Below, piece after piece: positions 45,414 to 58,300 of a stretch of DNA of 64,000 nucleotides (positions within the stretch are counted from its first letter, which is position 1; each line of letters opens with the position of its first letter). The notes under the pieces were generated by a model, which worked only from the letters and a program-made list of their open reading frames with translations, was not told where the DNA came from and ran no database searches. Source of the DNA: Albugo candida (Eukaryota > Oomycota > Peronosporomycetes > Albuginales); contig JBDOQK010000002.1 of the NCBI GenBank assembly GCA_040437565.1, positions 992,001-1,056,000 of the forward strand, in the 5' to 3' direction. The position numbers were made by a program, and so were the translations under genes.

Positions 45414-48400
45414 TCTGGTAGCACTTGTTGGTCAGCGAGCCTAACTATGACCCGAACCCGACATTGCCCTGAGCTTGACATTTATCCCTGACTAGAACCT
45501 CACCTGGACCTACTCCGGACGCCGATTGATCAAGTGTCTTAAGTGGAGATGTACAGGACATTAGGGGGCCTTCAAACGCAGAGCTCATGCAAAACATGCT
45601 CGCGATGATGGCGCAGCAACAAGAAATGATGCGCAAGATGACCGAGGAGACAGCGCTTAAAGACCTCCGACTGAAGCCGTGAATGCGCCTCGTTACAGTG
45701 GACATATTCAGGAGTCGTTTTCTTTATCTCAAGAACAAGTGCATCAGTATTTTGAAGTGAAGCGTGTTGCCTGGAAGGTTGCGACGATGGCGCCACAATT
45801 ATTCTGACTATCGAAAGCATGCTCACCGGCACAGCGGCGGAGTGGTTTGTCTGGTCATGCAACCGAGTTGATACTGTCGATTTATTACTCTGGCACACTG
45901 AGCAAGGATTTGTACCCGCAGACCTACAGATAAGGTTTCTTGACCAACTTCGGAATCTCACTCAAGCGTAGTGTCTAGATCTTGAAGACTTTGTGAATCG
46001 CTTCCGACAGCTAATGAAACAAGTACGTAATATGAGTGAATTGACTTTGTCTTCTACTTTACTTAAGGCCTGAAGCATCAGACCCGCGCCGAAGTGAAAT
46101 ATCGCCGTGGCTCATCGCTTAGTCAGGCAATATGTCGCATACGACTTTGAGCGTTCACATTTTAGCGCAGGGAGTTCAAGGCGTGCAAAGATTTGGTCGA
46201 CCAGGAAGGAGCTCTCATCAAAGATTCGAGTACTCTCAACCCGAGCCAATGGAAATTGAGAATGTGCAAGTAGTGGCACGAGAAGAGTGCTTTCAGCGCA
46301 AGTTGTGCTTCTGTTGCAAGAAAACAGGAGATCAACCCGCGGAGTGCCCCAAACGGCCACGAACACGAACAGTATAAAGGGCGAGAGCGCGTGTAGTTAT
46401 GATCGAAAGTGTTCAAGAAAGAAGTGAAGAGGTTGACGAAGCTATCGCGTTCGATCAATTTATGGTGAATACGCTACAAGTCAATTTGGCAAATAAGCAG
46501 CCTTATTTGTTGCGAAAGCCGGGTACTCTTGATGGCACACCGGTAACGATCATGCTGAATTGTAGGGCATCGACAAATGTGATTCGCCCTGAACTAGCTT
46601 CCAGAGTTATCATTACGCAATGAGGATAGTTAAAGCGGTTTGATGGGTCACTTACCTCGACGGCGGAGCTAGCGATGGTTGAGGCGACAGTGCACACAAA
46701 CAAAGGCGAGTTTTTAAACATAACTTTCACGGAGACCCATCCGGGTGCCGATCAGGATGTGATTTTTGGTCTTCCGTGGTTTCGAGAATACGCCCCGCAA
46801 TTTGACTGGACTCAGGCCAATTTGCGCGCCCGACACAGCCCAACACCAGTGAACAGGAAGTCCTCGCAGTGGCGAGAAGGCACTCAAGCGACATCGTGAT
46901 CGGGCCCTATGTGCGCAGAAAAGGATACGCGGAGCTGTTTTTGGTCAGGGTTTCTTTTATTAAGATGGATGATAATGTCCCGGATTGGCTTCGCGGTCAT
47001 ATTAACGAGTACGCTGTATCTTTCTAGCGAAGCTCCCAAAAGGACTCCCAGATGCGATTGCGAGTTCAAGAGCGCTGTTCCGTCTATAGAATTGCTGGGT
47101 GGAAGTGTCCAATTCGTCATGGGTGTCAAACATATTTGGCATTCCAAAGAAAGACCACGTGACGGGACAAGCTTCAACACGTGGCGAGTGGCTTCGGTCG
47201 GGAAACAGCTTTCAGCCAATTCGCTGGGTTATCGAGTATCGTTACGTGAATAGCAAAACCAAGATTCCAAAAAATCCACTTCCTCTCATAGAGGAGCTTT
47301 TGACAGGATGGCAGGGTGCGTAGTGTTTACGGTTATTGACTTGGCACAAGGCTACCATCAGATGCTCGGTAGCAGTTTAAGTAGCCAGTACACTGCCTTT
47401 TGAACGCACAAAGAAACATTCCAGTGGTGCGTCGCACCAGTGGGATTGGAGGGAATGCCTGATGTGTGGTCACGCCTTATGCGCGTTCTATTTGACATGT
47501 TTGACTTCGTGGTTGTCTACCTAGTGGACATATGCATTTTCTCAAAGACGAACGAAGAACACAGAACACTTTTGTACGAGGTGTTTGGAGTACTTCACCA
47601 CGAGAAGGTATATGCTCAACGAAGAAATTTGCTCCTTCGACAAGGACAGTATCGAGTTCCTAGGTCACACAGTTTCCAGGAATGGCTTAAGCATCGACTA
47701 GCGTAAGATCTCGGCAATTGACAACATGGCCCCACCAACCACGCGAAAGGAAATATTGAGCTTTCTGGGTCTAGCCGGATACTACCGGCGCTTTATAGGC
47801 GACTTTGCCAAGATAGCACTTTCCTTAAGCGAACTTGAGAAGAAGGACTTCTCTTGGGGGTGGGCAGATGATCAGAACGAAGTATTTCGACCACTAAAAG
47901 TCGTGCTACAACAAGCTCCCATGCTTCAACTGCCGGATGTTGCTAAAACGTTTATCGTCACAACAGACGCGTCACGATTATGCATGGGTGGCATCTTATC
48001 TCAGCTTACAAATGGAGCGGATTATCATATAGCGTTTCTCCAAAACGTTTGGAATTCACGAAAAGTGGTGATCGGCAAATGAGCAAGAATAACTTGCGAT
48101 CAAGACGACTCTCGCGAAATGGCGCCATTATCTGCATGGCCGATCGTTTGATGTCTACACCGACAACAACGCGTGCCGTTGAATGCTGCACCATCCCAGC
48201 AACACGCCGAAACTAGCATGCTGACTTTTACTCCCAGTTTGATTTTATTTTGCATCACGTCAAAGAGACTTCCAAAGTTGTCGTCGACGCACTGTCGCGT
48301 CCGAGCGTCGCCGGTCCAACCACCATGACTAGCCACAGTCAAGTCCCTTACGTTCATGACTGCGGACCAGTGTGTGCTCGCCGGGACGTCCATTTTCGAC

Positions 48401-49900
48401 GTCATGCTCGGCATATGGCCGTTCTATGCTTGATCTTACCACTCGATCAGGACCTTCCCCTCGAGGTGCAGGACTTCTCGAGGGTGCATAGCGTGCACCA
48501 GATTGATGTACCTCAACTGAAACGGCGAGAAAGTCACGATCAAATCCAGCTCATCGATTTTATTATTTCAAGCATCCATCTCTCGTCTATAAACAAGAAG
48601 GCGTTTATGAGCGGCTACACAAAGTACCGCGAATTCAAGGAAGCGGTGAGCTCGCATCACGGCAAGTACGTACTACAGAATGGATCACTCTATGTCAAGA
48701 CCAATTACGCAGTCAGAAGGCTATGCGTTCCAGCAGACGATAGACTTATCATCGCTATCCTCCGTGAGCATCACGATAGAAATACTGCCGCACATCCTGG
48801 TTTGCGTCACACACAGCTCAAGATGACGCAATGGTACTACTGGCCAACCTTGGAAAAAGACGTTCGAGAGTATGTACAAAGCTGTAGTACATGTGCGCGA
48901 TGGAAGGCGAGCACACTCAAGAAAAAAGGCAAGCTCATGCCAATCCCAGTTCCTGAAGAGTTAAGAAGTAGCTTCGATGGACGTTGTAACGGGACTACCA
49001 GTGTCAAGAGGATTCGATGCTATCATGATACTGGTCGATAAACTGTCGAAGCGCCCTCGATATGCTGCTACACACACGAAAACCGATGCGCCAAAAAGTT
49101 GCAAAACTATTGTTTTGATGTCGTAGTACGTCATCACGGATTACCGAAGGTCATCATCAGTGATCGAGATCCAAAATTCACTTCAAACTTCTGGAAGTCG
49201 CTAATGTTCATTATGGGCACCAAGCTTTTAATGACGACAGTACATCGCACGCAGGCTGACGGGCAGACTGAGCGAGAAAATTTAATTTTCGAGGATGCGC
49301 TACACTGCTTGGTGTCGTACCATGGCGAAGACTAGTCAACTCATCTCGGGACTATCGAATTTGCTTATGCCACTCAGGTGAGCAAGTCAGCACAGCTGCC
49401 ACCGTTTGAAATTGACACAGGGCTCCAGGTCATCAATGCTATCTCTGAAAGTATCAGTGGCGCCGGAAAGGAGCTCCCTGTAGCCGAGTACGAAAGAAAA
49501 TTTACAGCCAAGAAGCAAAAGATTATTAACTCACGCAAACCAACTTGGCCAAGGCTCAAGAAAAATAAAAGGACTACTACGACAGGAAGTGTAGTAATGT
49601 GACATTCAAGGCTGGAGACCTGGTCATGCTCGATGTCAGACACCTCAAGTTATGGCACCACGAAACGAGACAAGAAATTATAAAGACGAAGCTTTTGCAA
49701 AGCGCATTGGACCATTTAATATGAAGGAGATGATCAACAAAATCGTGGCAAAACTTAGAAACCTCAGCAAGTTGCACCCCAGTTTCAACATCGAATGGTT
49801 TAGCCATTTTGTCCCGAATCCCGTTAGATTCAGCAATCGCCCGGTCCCGAAAGCAGTGCCGGTAATCCTCGAGGAGGAAACCGGCAGCGAGATGACATCG

Positions 49901-50062
49901 TGTTAGTTTACGGTCAAAAGGGGAAGTACATTATCAAGATTAACGTCTCCTACGGGCCACTAATCACTACCTCTCGATTTATGTGCCATACCTCCTAGTC
50001 GTCGTTTTGCATGTCGTGTGTACTGCACAATCAATGCTTCAACTACAGTGTACATTCCAACA
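49901..50062 (-). repeat. Copia C LTR (left)
   Basis: 162 bp. Pairs with 54189-54350 in direct orientation; the 3' LTR in element sense. Confidence 0.88.
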
Positions 50063-53000
50063 CTACCACTCAATGTAGTTGGCCGCTGACTTGATACCCA
50101 TTGCATCACGAACAAATTGTATTCGTTTTCTTCCCAGTGCTTTCGACAGAATGTCCGCTAGTTGTACTTCGTTTCTTTGTACATCACCTTTATCAACCCT
50201 GCCTTTATCTTCTCACGGATAAAAGGATAGCGGATATCCACATGCTTTGTTCGTGCATGATATCCTGGATTCGTGGCAAGTGCGATAGCTCCTTGCTTAT
50301 TTTTTAACCAATTTTTGAATTCTTATGTTTAAAACCCAGGTCGGAAAGCATCTCTCTTGCCCACAGTACGTCCTGTGTACACATGCTCATTGCCATGAAC
50401 TCAGCTTCTGAGGTACACAAAGCCACTGTACGTTGGTATTTCGACTTGAATGCAGCTGGTCCCCATTCAGTAGTGTTAATACACCACTCACAGACCTGCG
50501 GCCATCCAAGTTGTTTCCCCAATCTTCATCACAGTATGCAGACGATTGGTTTGGAGTCTTATTGAAGGTGTATTGTATTCCGAATGTCGACGTCGATTAT
50601 AAGCATCTTACACTTTGATAGCTGCTTTCCAGTGCTTCGATCTAGGTTAGATGAAAAAGGTCCAAGTTGACTCACAGCGAATGCCACAACCCGCCGTGTG
50701 CACATTGCAACATACAGCAACCGCCCATCAAGTTGGCGATGGGGTGTTCTGTTCATGAGTTCGTGTTCTTCTTCGTCGTCGGACTATCTTTGTTTGAAAG
50801 TCTAGTGCCTGGATCACATGGATTCTCTACACTACGATTATGATTCTGTTTGAATATTTCTGCGGCCGTTTCCAAATGTTTTTTCTGTGTGATCGACATG
50901 GCTCGCTTCTCTTGGTCGTAATTCATCTCCATACCCAGGAGGTATTTAACTGGCCCAAGGTCTTTACTCCTAATTCGTTGTGAAATTTGATTCACGGTAT
51001 CGCTTTATTTAGCTGCTACGATCATAACATCCACATAAAGACACAAGTAAATCCATCCGTCCCGATCCTCCTTCTTGTAGACGCACGATAAGCACCACAT
51101 GCTTCAGATTCCAGATTTATCAATGCACTGTGAAAGGTGAGTTCCACGCCTTTGCGGCTTGCTTTATTCCATACAAAGCATGGTTCAGATTCAAAACATA
51201 TTTTTTTCCATGATAAGTCCCTTTGGTAATTCCACGTAGACTTTTTCTTAAATTTCTGCGTTCAAATACGCTGTATCCACATTAATTTGTTCAATGATGT
51301 ATTCAATTGCACAGCACGTTGACGGGAGTATTCTAATCGCGTTAATGCTCACGACGTAGGCACATGCTAACCCTAAACGTCTCGAAGAAATCGACTCCGT
51401 GATGTTGCAAAAATCCCAGCGCAGCCAATCTCGCTTCGTAGCGCAGTGTCAGGCCTGTCTTCTTCTTGACCCAGACCCACTTAGTTACAATGGTCTTCAT
51501 TCCTGGTTTTCGTTACACGATTGACCAGCCCACTGGTCTTTTTCATCTCCGGTGGTTACATCTTCGTACGATCGTGGGATGTTTTGTGTAACCATTGCGA
51601 CTTCTACCATCAACTACGTGTCGCTATCCAATCTAGATCTCTTGGATGTAGGCTCGTTATCATCTCTGTCACTTGACTGAACATTGTTATTATCAGCCTC
51701 AATCATCATTATAGGCTGGTATTTAACTTGTGCAATATCGTATTCATCTCTTCCACTGGTTTTGTCGGTAAGAAGACGTCGGTTCCGTTCCATATCGGGT
51801 CTTCGAGTTATATCTTGTTGAATGATCATCTGACTACCCGTGTTTGACTGAGTGCTCCTTCTTACTGGCAAACCCGATCTTGAATCGGTCGAGGCTGGTG
51901 CATGAGCTGTTGTGGCTGATTTGAATGAAATTGGTGACAGCCCGGCCAGGGGCTTACACTTTCATCTTCAGGTCCAATGTCACTCATCTGTTTATCCATG
52001 TCGACGTCATCGTCTTCGTGTTCATCTCTCATTTCAACATCTCCGTTTCAAATATTATGCATTCCATAATGCAAATCATCGTCCGCATCATCTCCGTAAG
52101 AAGTTGCTGTGTTATCATTCACTGTATTATTTGACACGTTTCCCTCGCAGACACTGTCAACTCGCGTTCGTCAAGTGTAATCGTTCTGCTGGTATGAACC
52201 GTGTGTGTCTCCAGATCGTAAAGTTTATAGCCTTTTGTATTTGTGGAATATCCCAGTAACATGCAACGGAAGCTGTTCGCGTCAAACTTCGTGCGCTTAG
52301 TTTCGTTGACGTGAGCGTATCCAAGCGATCCAAATACCCGTAGGTAATGTAGTTGCGGCTTTGTATTGAAACACTTCTCGACTGGAGTCGTATTGATGGA
52401 TTGGCCGCTTTTGATTCGATTGATCAGGTGAACCGCGGTATTTATCGCTTCATCCCACCAAGTCTGTGCAACATCCTTGGCGGTCATCATGCTTCTCGCT
52501 TTTCCGTGATGGTCCTGCTCATTCGCTCTGCAAGTCCGTTTTGCTGTTCTGATGAATGATTCCATTTATCCGGAAAAATTCCTCGAACCTCTTCTTCTTG
52601 AGTTCTCCTCCATTGTGCGTTCGTATAGATTTACTCTCGTTCCGCACTGTAGTTCCATTTCTGCTTTGTACTAGATGAACTTTGTTGTCACCTCACTTGT
52701 GGTCTTTGAGACGTATACGTTCACAAATGTGGAGAAGTCATCAATAAATGACAGCATAAATCGGGATCCACCAGGAGTTTTGATCTTAATGGGTCCCATG
52801 ACATCTAAGTGAACTAATTGTAATGGTTCCGTAGTCTTCGTCTTTGATTCCTTGGGGAATCTTGCCACGGTCATCTTTCCTTGACGACATCCACTAAAAT
52901 TTTTTCCATCTTCGTTCGAAATTCTTGGTAAAACTTCAGTCGACTGCTGTGTATTATCGTATATTGTGTGGCTTGGATGACCCATTATGGCATGCCATAG

Positions 53001-54188
53001 CTCCCACTTGCTCTCAGCGATATTGTGATCAACCACCATGGCTCGCTCATGTTCTACGTTGAGTGTGTAAACGTTCCCTTCGCGCTTCGCTGACACCACC
53101 AGGTCATTTCCTCTAAGAATGTCGCATTGATATGCAACGAACCGCATGTCTAGTCCATGTTGGGCTATCTTTGGAACTGATAGTAGCCGTCTAACTAGAT
53201 TGGGTATGTGTAATACTCCCTTCGCCGTCACCATTGTACCACTCTTTGCAAAGAAATCTAATTTTCCCTCCCCCAATTGCTTCCATCCTAGCTCCGTCTG
53301 CAATACGGACTTCAATTGGATCCTCCAACGCATGATATTCGGAAAAATCTTCTTTGCCGGTGTCATATATGACGAGGGTTCGCTGCTTGTTTACTACCAT
53401 CATAGACTGTAAATGAAATTTCATTCGCGTCCGTCAAATGATTTATCTTGCACTAATGTTTCTTCTTGCCTAATTTATTGCATCTGTGGCACCTTCTACG
53501 AGTTTTTCTTCGTCTTATAATCTTTATTTGTAGCTCGTTGTTAGCGCACTATCTGTCCTATTCCTTGGCCGTGTCGTACACGAAATGCACCCTTCGAGGT
53601 CTCTCATTGCTGTTTCTTGTCGTGTTCCTTCAGCAACTTTTCTTTTACGTCCATCTGTGTCAGTCCAACTGAATTCTCCAGTACTGTGACAAGTAGTTCG
53701 TATTAGGCAGGCAAGCTTCCGAGAAAAGTCGTGAGCTTCCTTCCATCATCCATCGTTTCTACGACTGCTTCCATGCTTAGTGTGAGCTCGTCAAACCGAT
53801 CTATATGGCTGGCCATATTGCTCCTTCTTCCATGCGAGACTCATGCAGTCTTCGTGTTAGAGCTATTCTGTTCTGAAGGTTGCGCTTGTTGTAATAATCC
53901 TCAACTATATCCCATACTTCCTTGGCTGTATTTGCATGACGAATCTTTAATTGATGCTCCACTTCGACTCCTTGTGCGATAATCGCAAACGCTTTCATGT
54001 CTTTGACTCTCCAATCCGCATCCGATTAGCCCTTTGACTTCATTTCCATTATATGATTCAGTGGTCCCTTGCGTGATAGAGTCATCTTCATGTTGAATTC
54101 CCAATGTAAGTGGTTTCCGTTCCCGAGCAAGACGTCAGGCTTCTCCATCTTGTCGCTGTTGCCACCAAACGTTTCTGGGCTCATAACC

Positions 54189-54350
54189 TGTTAGTTTTCG
54201 GTCAAAAGGGGAGTAAATTATCAAGATTAACAGTCTCATACGGGCCACTAATCACTACCTCTCGAATTATGTGTCACACCTCATAGTCGTCGTTTCGCAT
54301 GTCGTGTGTACTGCAGAATCGGTGCTTTAACTACAGTGTACGTTTCAACA
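54189..54350 (-). repeat. Copia C LTR (right)
   Basis: 162 bp. The 5' LTR in element sense, abutting the primer-binding site. Confidence 0.88.
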
Positions 54351-54534
54351 CATCCTAGAAGCGCCGATGCAGAAACGTGTCTACAACAAACAGTCTGAGT
54401 AGATCGTAAAAGGGCATAGACTGCCAGAGTACGAGTTACCCCGGGAAAAGGAAAAGAACATTAGGCATGTATCACATTGGCGGGACCTGGACAAGACTTC
54501 AAGATTCGCCATTGCGAATTTCGCTCGGGGAGGA

Positions 54535-54707
54535 TGTAGGGCACGGCGGCATGCAAAACACGATACATGTTTACGCAAGCAATGACGTCATGTAGGAATC
54601 AGGCAAACAATCCAGTAAAATAGTCAGTAGGCTTAGAGTAGCACAGAGTTCTGAACTAAGTACCTAATTGAACTTCACTTTTCGTTTTTACCAGCTCAGG
54701 CACTACA
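54535..54707 (+). repeat. Gypsy 3' LTR
   Basis: 173 bp partner of 45242-45413, with about 19 differences by eye. Confidence 0.85.
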
Positions 54708-55348
54708 GCGTTTACGCTCAGTAATTGCCGAAACGTCAATTTTAGAGAAAGAGATCGCAATACTTGCTGGAGTTGTGAGATTTCTTCGAAGCTAATAGTA
54801 CCTCGGATGCTTCAATTTTGTACAAATAAACATTTGGCTGAAATACAGGTATGATGAGCGACACTTTCAAAAAAGATATCTAATTTTTTGTTATACCAGG
54901 CAAGCGTATCACACAAGCACTTCAGTACAGCCTTCTTTTATTACCGTTTACTATTATTAAACTGGAGAGATAGCGCTCCTTCTGTAGCGGGAATTTTCTT
55001 TAGTTACTTATATTGAGCTGTGTTTGGCCGTCTTATAAGTGTAGTGATTTAAGTATCTGTTCGAGGCATTATGGCCTAAGCCCGTACAAACTTCTTTCGA
55101 TTTCGTTTTACATCAGGCTTGGGCTCAACTTCCAACACGCATGCTTGCTGTTGTTACCCCGGAACTCACCAGCAAATAGCGTCGGAACAAAAACCTGGGT
55201 AAACAGTAGGGCAGTGGCCTGCTGTTACTTCTTTTAGATTCATAAAGATGTATTTCTAGAAAATTCAGAGATCTAGGACGTTTCTACATCGGGAGAGCGT
55301 TAAAAGGAACAGTACGGATTTTCGACAACGCAATTAACTACAAAGTAT
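54708..55348. other. Spacer between gypsy and copia B (second) elements
   Basis: 640 bp without a recognisable gene. A short stretch near 54740-54800 could encode ILEKEIAILAGVVRFLRS, too short to call. Confidence 0.4.
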
Positions 55349-58300
55349 TGATAAAGGACCTTGTGGAGGAGATGGTTCGGGCACGACTTGCGAGAAAAAT
55401 GGAAAGTACGTTTATTAAGTTGTCGATTGCTAAGTACAGCACATGTAATGTCAGAATCTTCAGCATGGGCTTTGTGTCCAATGTGCTCTACATCATCAAC
55501 ACTTTGCCTGGATTTGTAATCTCCAGCGTTTGGCTTCTTCAACAACATTTGTAATTGCTTAGTCACTAGTGGATAGGTGGTATAATCGTCCACTTGGCAC
55601 TTTGAGTTGACGCACTTTACTTCAATATTTCCAGTTTTCACAAGTTCACGAACGAATAGATGATAAATGTCGATGTGCTTTGCTCGACTTTGATACCCAT
55701 CATTCTTTGCAATAGCAATTGCACTCGGATTGTCCTCATCCACAGTAATGACGGACTCCTACTGAATGATCAAATCTTCCAGAAGACAATTGATCCATGT
55801 GACCTTTTGTACACAAGAGATAGTTCAACATATTCTGCTTCGGCGGTACTGAAAGCAACAACTCTTTGTAATCTTGACTTCAAAAGGACAGGTTACCAAT
55901 TCATCATAACCATAATATCTGACATAGATCGGAATCTTTTTTTTCGATGTAGCCCAACCTGCGTCGCTATACGCACAAATTTGTACATCTGGATCAGATC
56001 GAAACCAAATCTCACTTTTTTCGTTTCCTTTAGATATCGCAACACTCAACTTGCTGTATTTCAATGTTAAGTTTTCGAGATATCGAATTAGCTGACAAAC
56101 AGCAAATGTAATATCAGGTCGTGCCCCATTCGTAATGTACAGTACAATAATGATCCAACCAACGAAGTAACAGGTCGCTTCTTCATCCGTGGGTCTTTAA
56201 GCTCACTTTTCGTCAATGACTGACCCTCAACTGTTGGGATGTATACTGGTTTCGAGTCAACTTGTTTGAACTTTCCGATCATTCTCGAAATGCATGCTGT
56301 CTGCGAGATCTTCATTACTCTCTTACTTTGACTATACTCAGCGTCCACGCCAAGGATGTAACTCAACTGACGAAGTTTTTTTTTAGCAAAAACTCTTTCT
56401 TCAATTGTAACAGAATGTTGTTAATCCCTCCCAAACTTTCTGATCCTATCAGCAAATCGGCAACATACAAAACAATGTATGTGGAGTCATGTTCCGCATG
56501 TTGAGCAAAATGCAAGTCCTGTTGTGCTGTCTATTCAACTCCAGTTTTGTATCAAATATATTTTAGATCAACTTGTACCATGTAATAACTGCTTGCTTTA
56601 GGCCATATAAAGTTCGGTTCAACTTGTAAACGTGGTTCGGCTAAATCAATACTCCTTCCGGTGGCCAATTCAATGAATATTCTTCCCGAGTTCCATTAAG
56701 AAATGCCGTATTCAAATCATATTTCTGCACATGATAGCCTCGGAGACAGCACAATGCCAAGAATACACGAATTGACTTGCAACAAGAGAGTATGTGTGAA
56801 AGTAGTCTACACCTGGGGTTTGTTGATGACCAAGTGCAACAAGTCTTGCTCTATAACGTTCGATTTCTCCTTTGTCATTCTTCTTGATTGAAAATACCGT
56901 TTGATGCCTATCATCTCCTGACTTGGTGAGCGTTTTACCACGGTCCAAACTGATTTTCCCCAAAGCTGCCAATTCCTCTTTGATAACTTCAAACTACTGC
57001 TCCGCTTCTGGTGATAACTGTAATTTTGATAGTAACTTGGTACTTCCAATGCTGCATTATCTTCTTCATCCTTAAATCTGTATCTTTTCTTTAATCGTCC
57101 ATTATTTTTAACTGAATCGCTCTCATAGGGACGAATGCGCCTGACGGAATATTGTTCGTGAGTTCTAATTGCGGATTCCTTCCCAAATTGTGTCGTCTAG
57201 AATGCGTATCACAACCACGATCTTCATCACCATATCTTCTCTCCCTCAGCACCATAGCCGTATTGGTGAAAACGTCTGTTGAAGCACTATAATCAGTATC
57301 CATATCGCGCATTGTGACAACTTCGAGCTGCGATGAAGATGGTTGATGAGTTTCTTCAATTCAACATCAACTTGAATGTTCTGTACATTAATATCAACTT
57401 TTACATCCTCATCATGTTCGCATCAATACTCGTACCATACTTCTATGCCAAATGACCATCCACCACTTTGGACGTTCTTAATTTTATTCGATTCTTCGAA
57501 TATAGCTTTTGCACTACCACTACTTTGCTTGTTCTGGAACCGATCACTCAATAACCTTTTTCATCACTCGCGTATCCGACAACATACAAGTAAATACTTT
57601 GTCAAGTTTTTGGCTCTTTGCTTTGTCGATGTGTGCAAAACCCTTTGAACCAAAAATACACAAGTTGCTCAAATTTGGTCTAGTCTCAATGCAAAATATA
57701 ATAGATGTCTTGTACTCCCATACACTGCTGCATTAATTGCTTCCCCTACCACTGCTTGTCGACACTTTTCCATGCTAACATTGATCGAGCTCGCTCAATC
57801 AGTGTACTATTATTTAGCTAGGCCAAACCGTTTTGTTAAGGCGAGTACGATACAGTTTTTTGATGTATAATTCCGGTGTGTCGACATGAAAAAATGGACT
57901 TTTGTCGATGTATTGCGCCCCCTTCCCCGTTCGTTTCTGATACACTTGATCCTTTTGTTCTTTGATNNNNNNNNNNNNNNNNNNNNNNNNNNNNNNNNNN
58001 NNNNNNNNNNNNNNNNNNNNNNNNNNNNNNNNNNNNNNNNNNNNNNNNNNNNNNNNNNNNNNNNNNTTGTCGATGTGTGCAAAACCCTTTGAACCAAAAA
58101 TACACAAGTTGCTCAAATTTGGTCTAGTCTCAATGCAAAATATAATAGATGTCTTGTACTCCCATACACTGCTGCATTAATTGCTTCCCCTACCACTGCT
58201 TGTCGACACTTTTCCATGCTAACATTGATCGAGCTCGCTCAATCAGTGTACTATTATTTAGCTAGGCCAAACCGTTTTGTTAAGGCGAGTACGATACAGT

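Larger units (their letters stand above)
49901..54350 (-). mobile_element. Copia family C element, minus strand, inserted in the gypsy element
   Basis: LTRs 49901-50062 and 54189-54350 (both 162 bp, TGTTGG...TAACA on the minus strand, about 10-11% different). Flanking CATCG and CATCC suggest a 5-bp target duplication. A primer-binding site GGTTATGAGCCCAG (minus sense) lies directly against the 54189 LTR border. Minus-strand parts: gag (UBN2-like, about 54000-53800), GAG-pre-integrase and integrase (about 53370-52120), RT (about 51300-50750), RNase H (about 50750-50300). Broken in several places. Being nested it is younger than the gypsy insertion, though LTR divergences are similar. Confidence 0.87.
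45242..54707 (+). mobile_element. Ty3/gypsy element, plus strand, broken and split by nested copia
   Basis: LTRs 45242-45413 and 54535-54707 (172-173 bp, TGTAGGGCAC...CACTACA, about 11% different). Flanking pentamers GCTTT and GCGTT look like a diverged target duplication. A purine tract (GGGGAGGA) precedes the 3' LTR. Parts: gag with zinc knuckle about 45580-46380, protease-like about 46400-46850, RT about 47090-47700 with RNase H about 47730-48080, integrase about 48600-49350 (HHCC type, then catalytic core), C-terminal part to 49900 and resuming after 54351. The order RT before integrase is gypsy-type. Broken by many disruptions, plus a copia insertion at 49901-54350. Confidence 0.87.

Noticed and set aside
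54175-54188. TGGGCTCATAACC as part of a tRNA-Met gene
   Set aside because: Only the anticodon-arm motif is present, with no acceptor, D or T arms; its position against an LTR identifies a primer-binding site.
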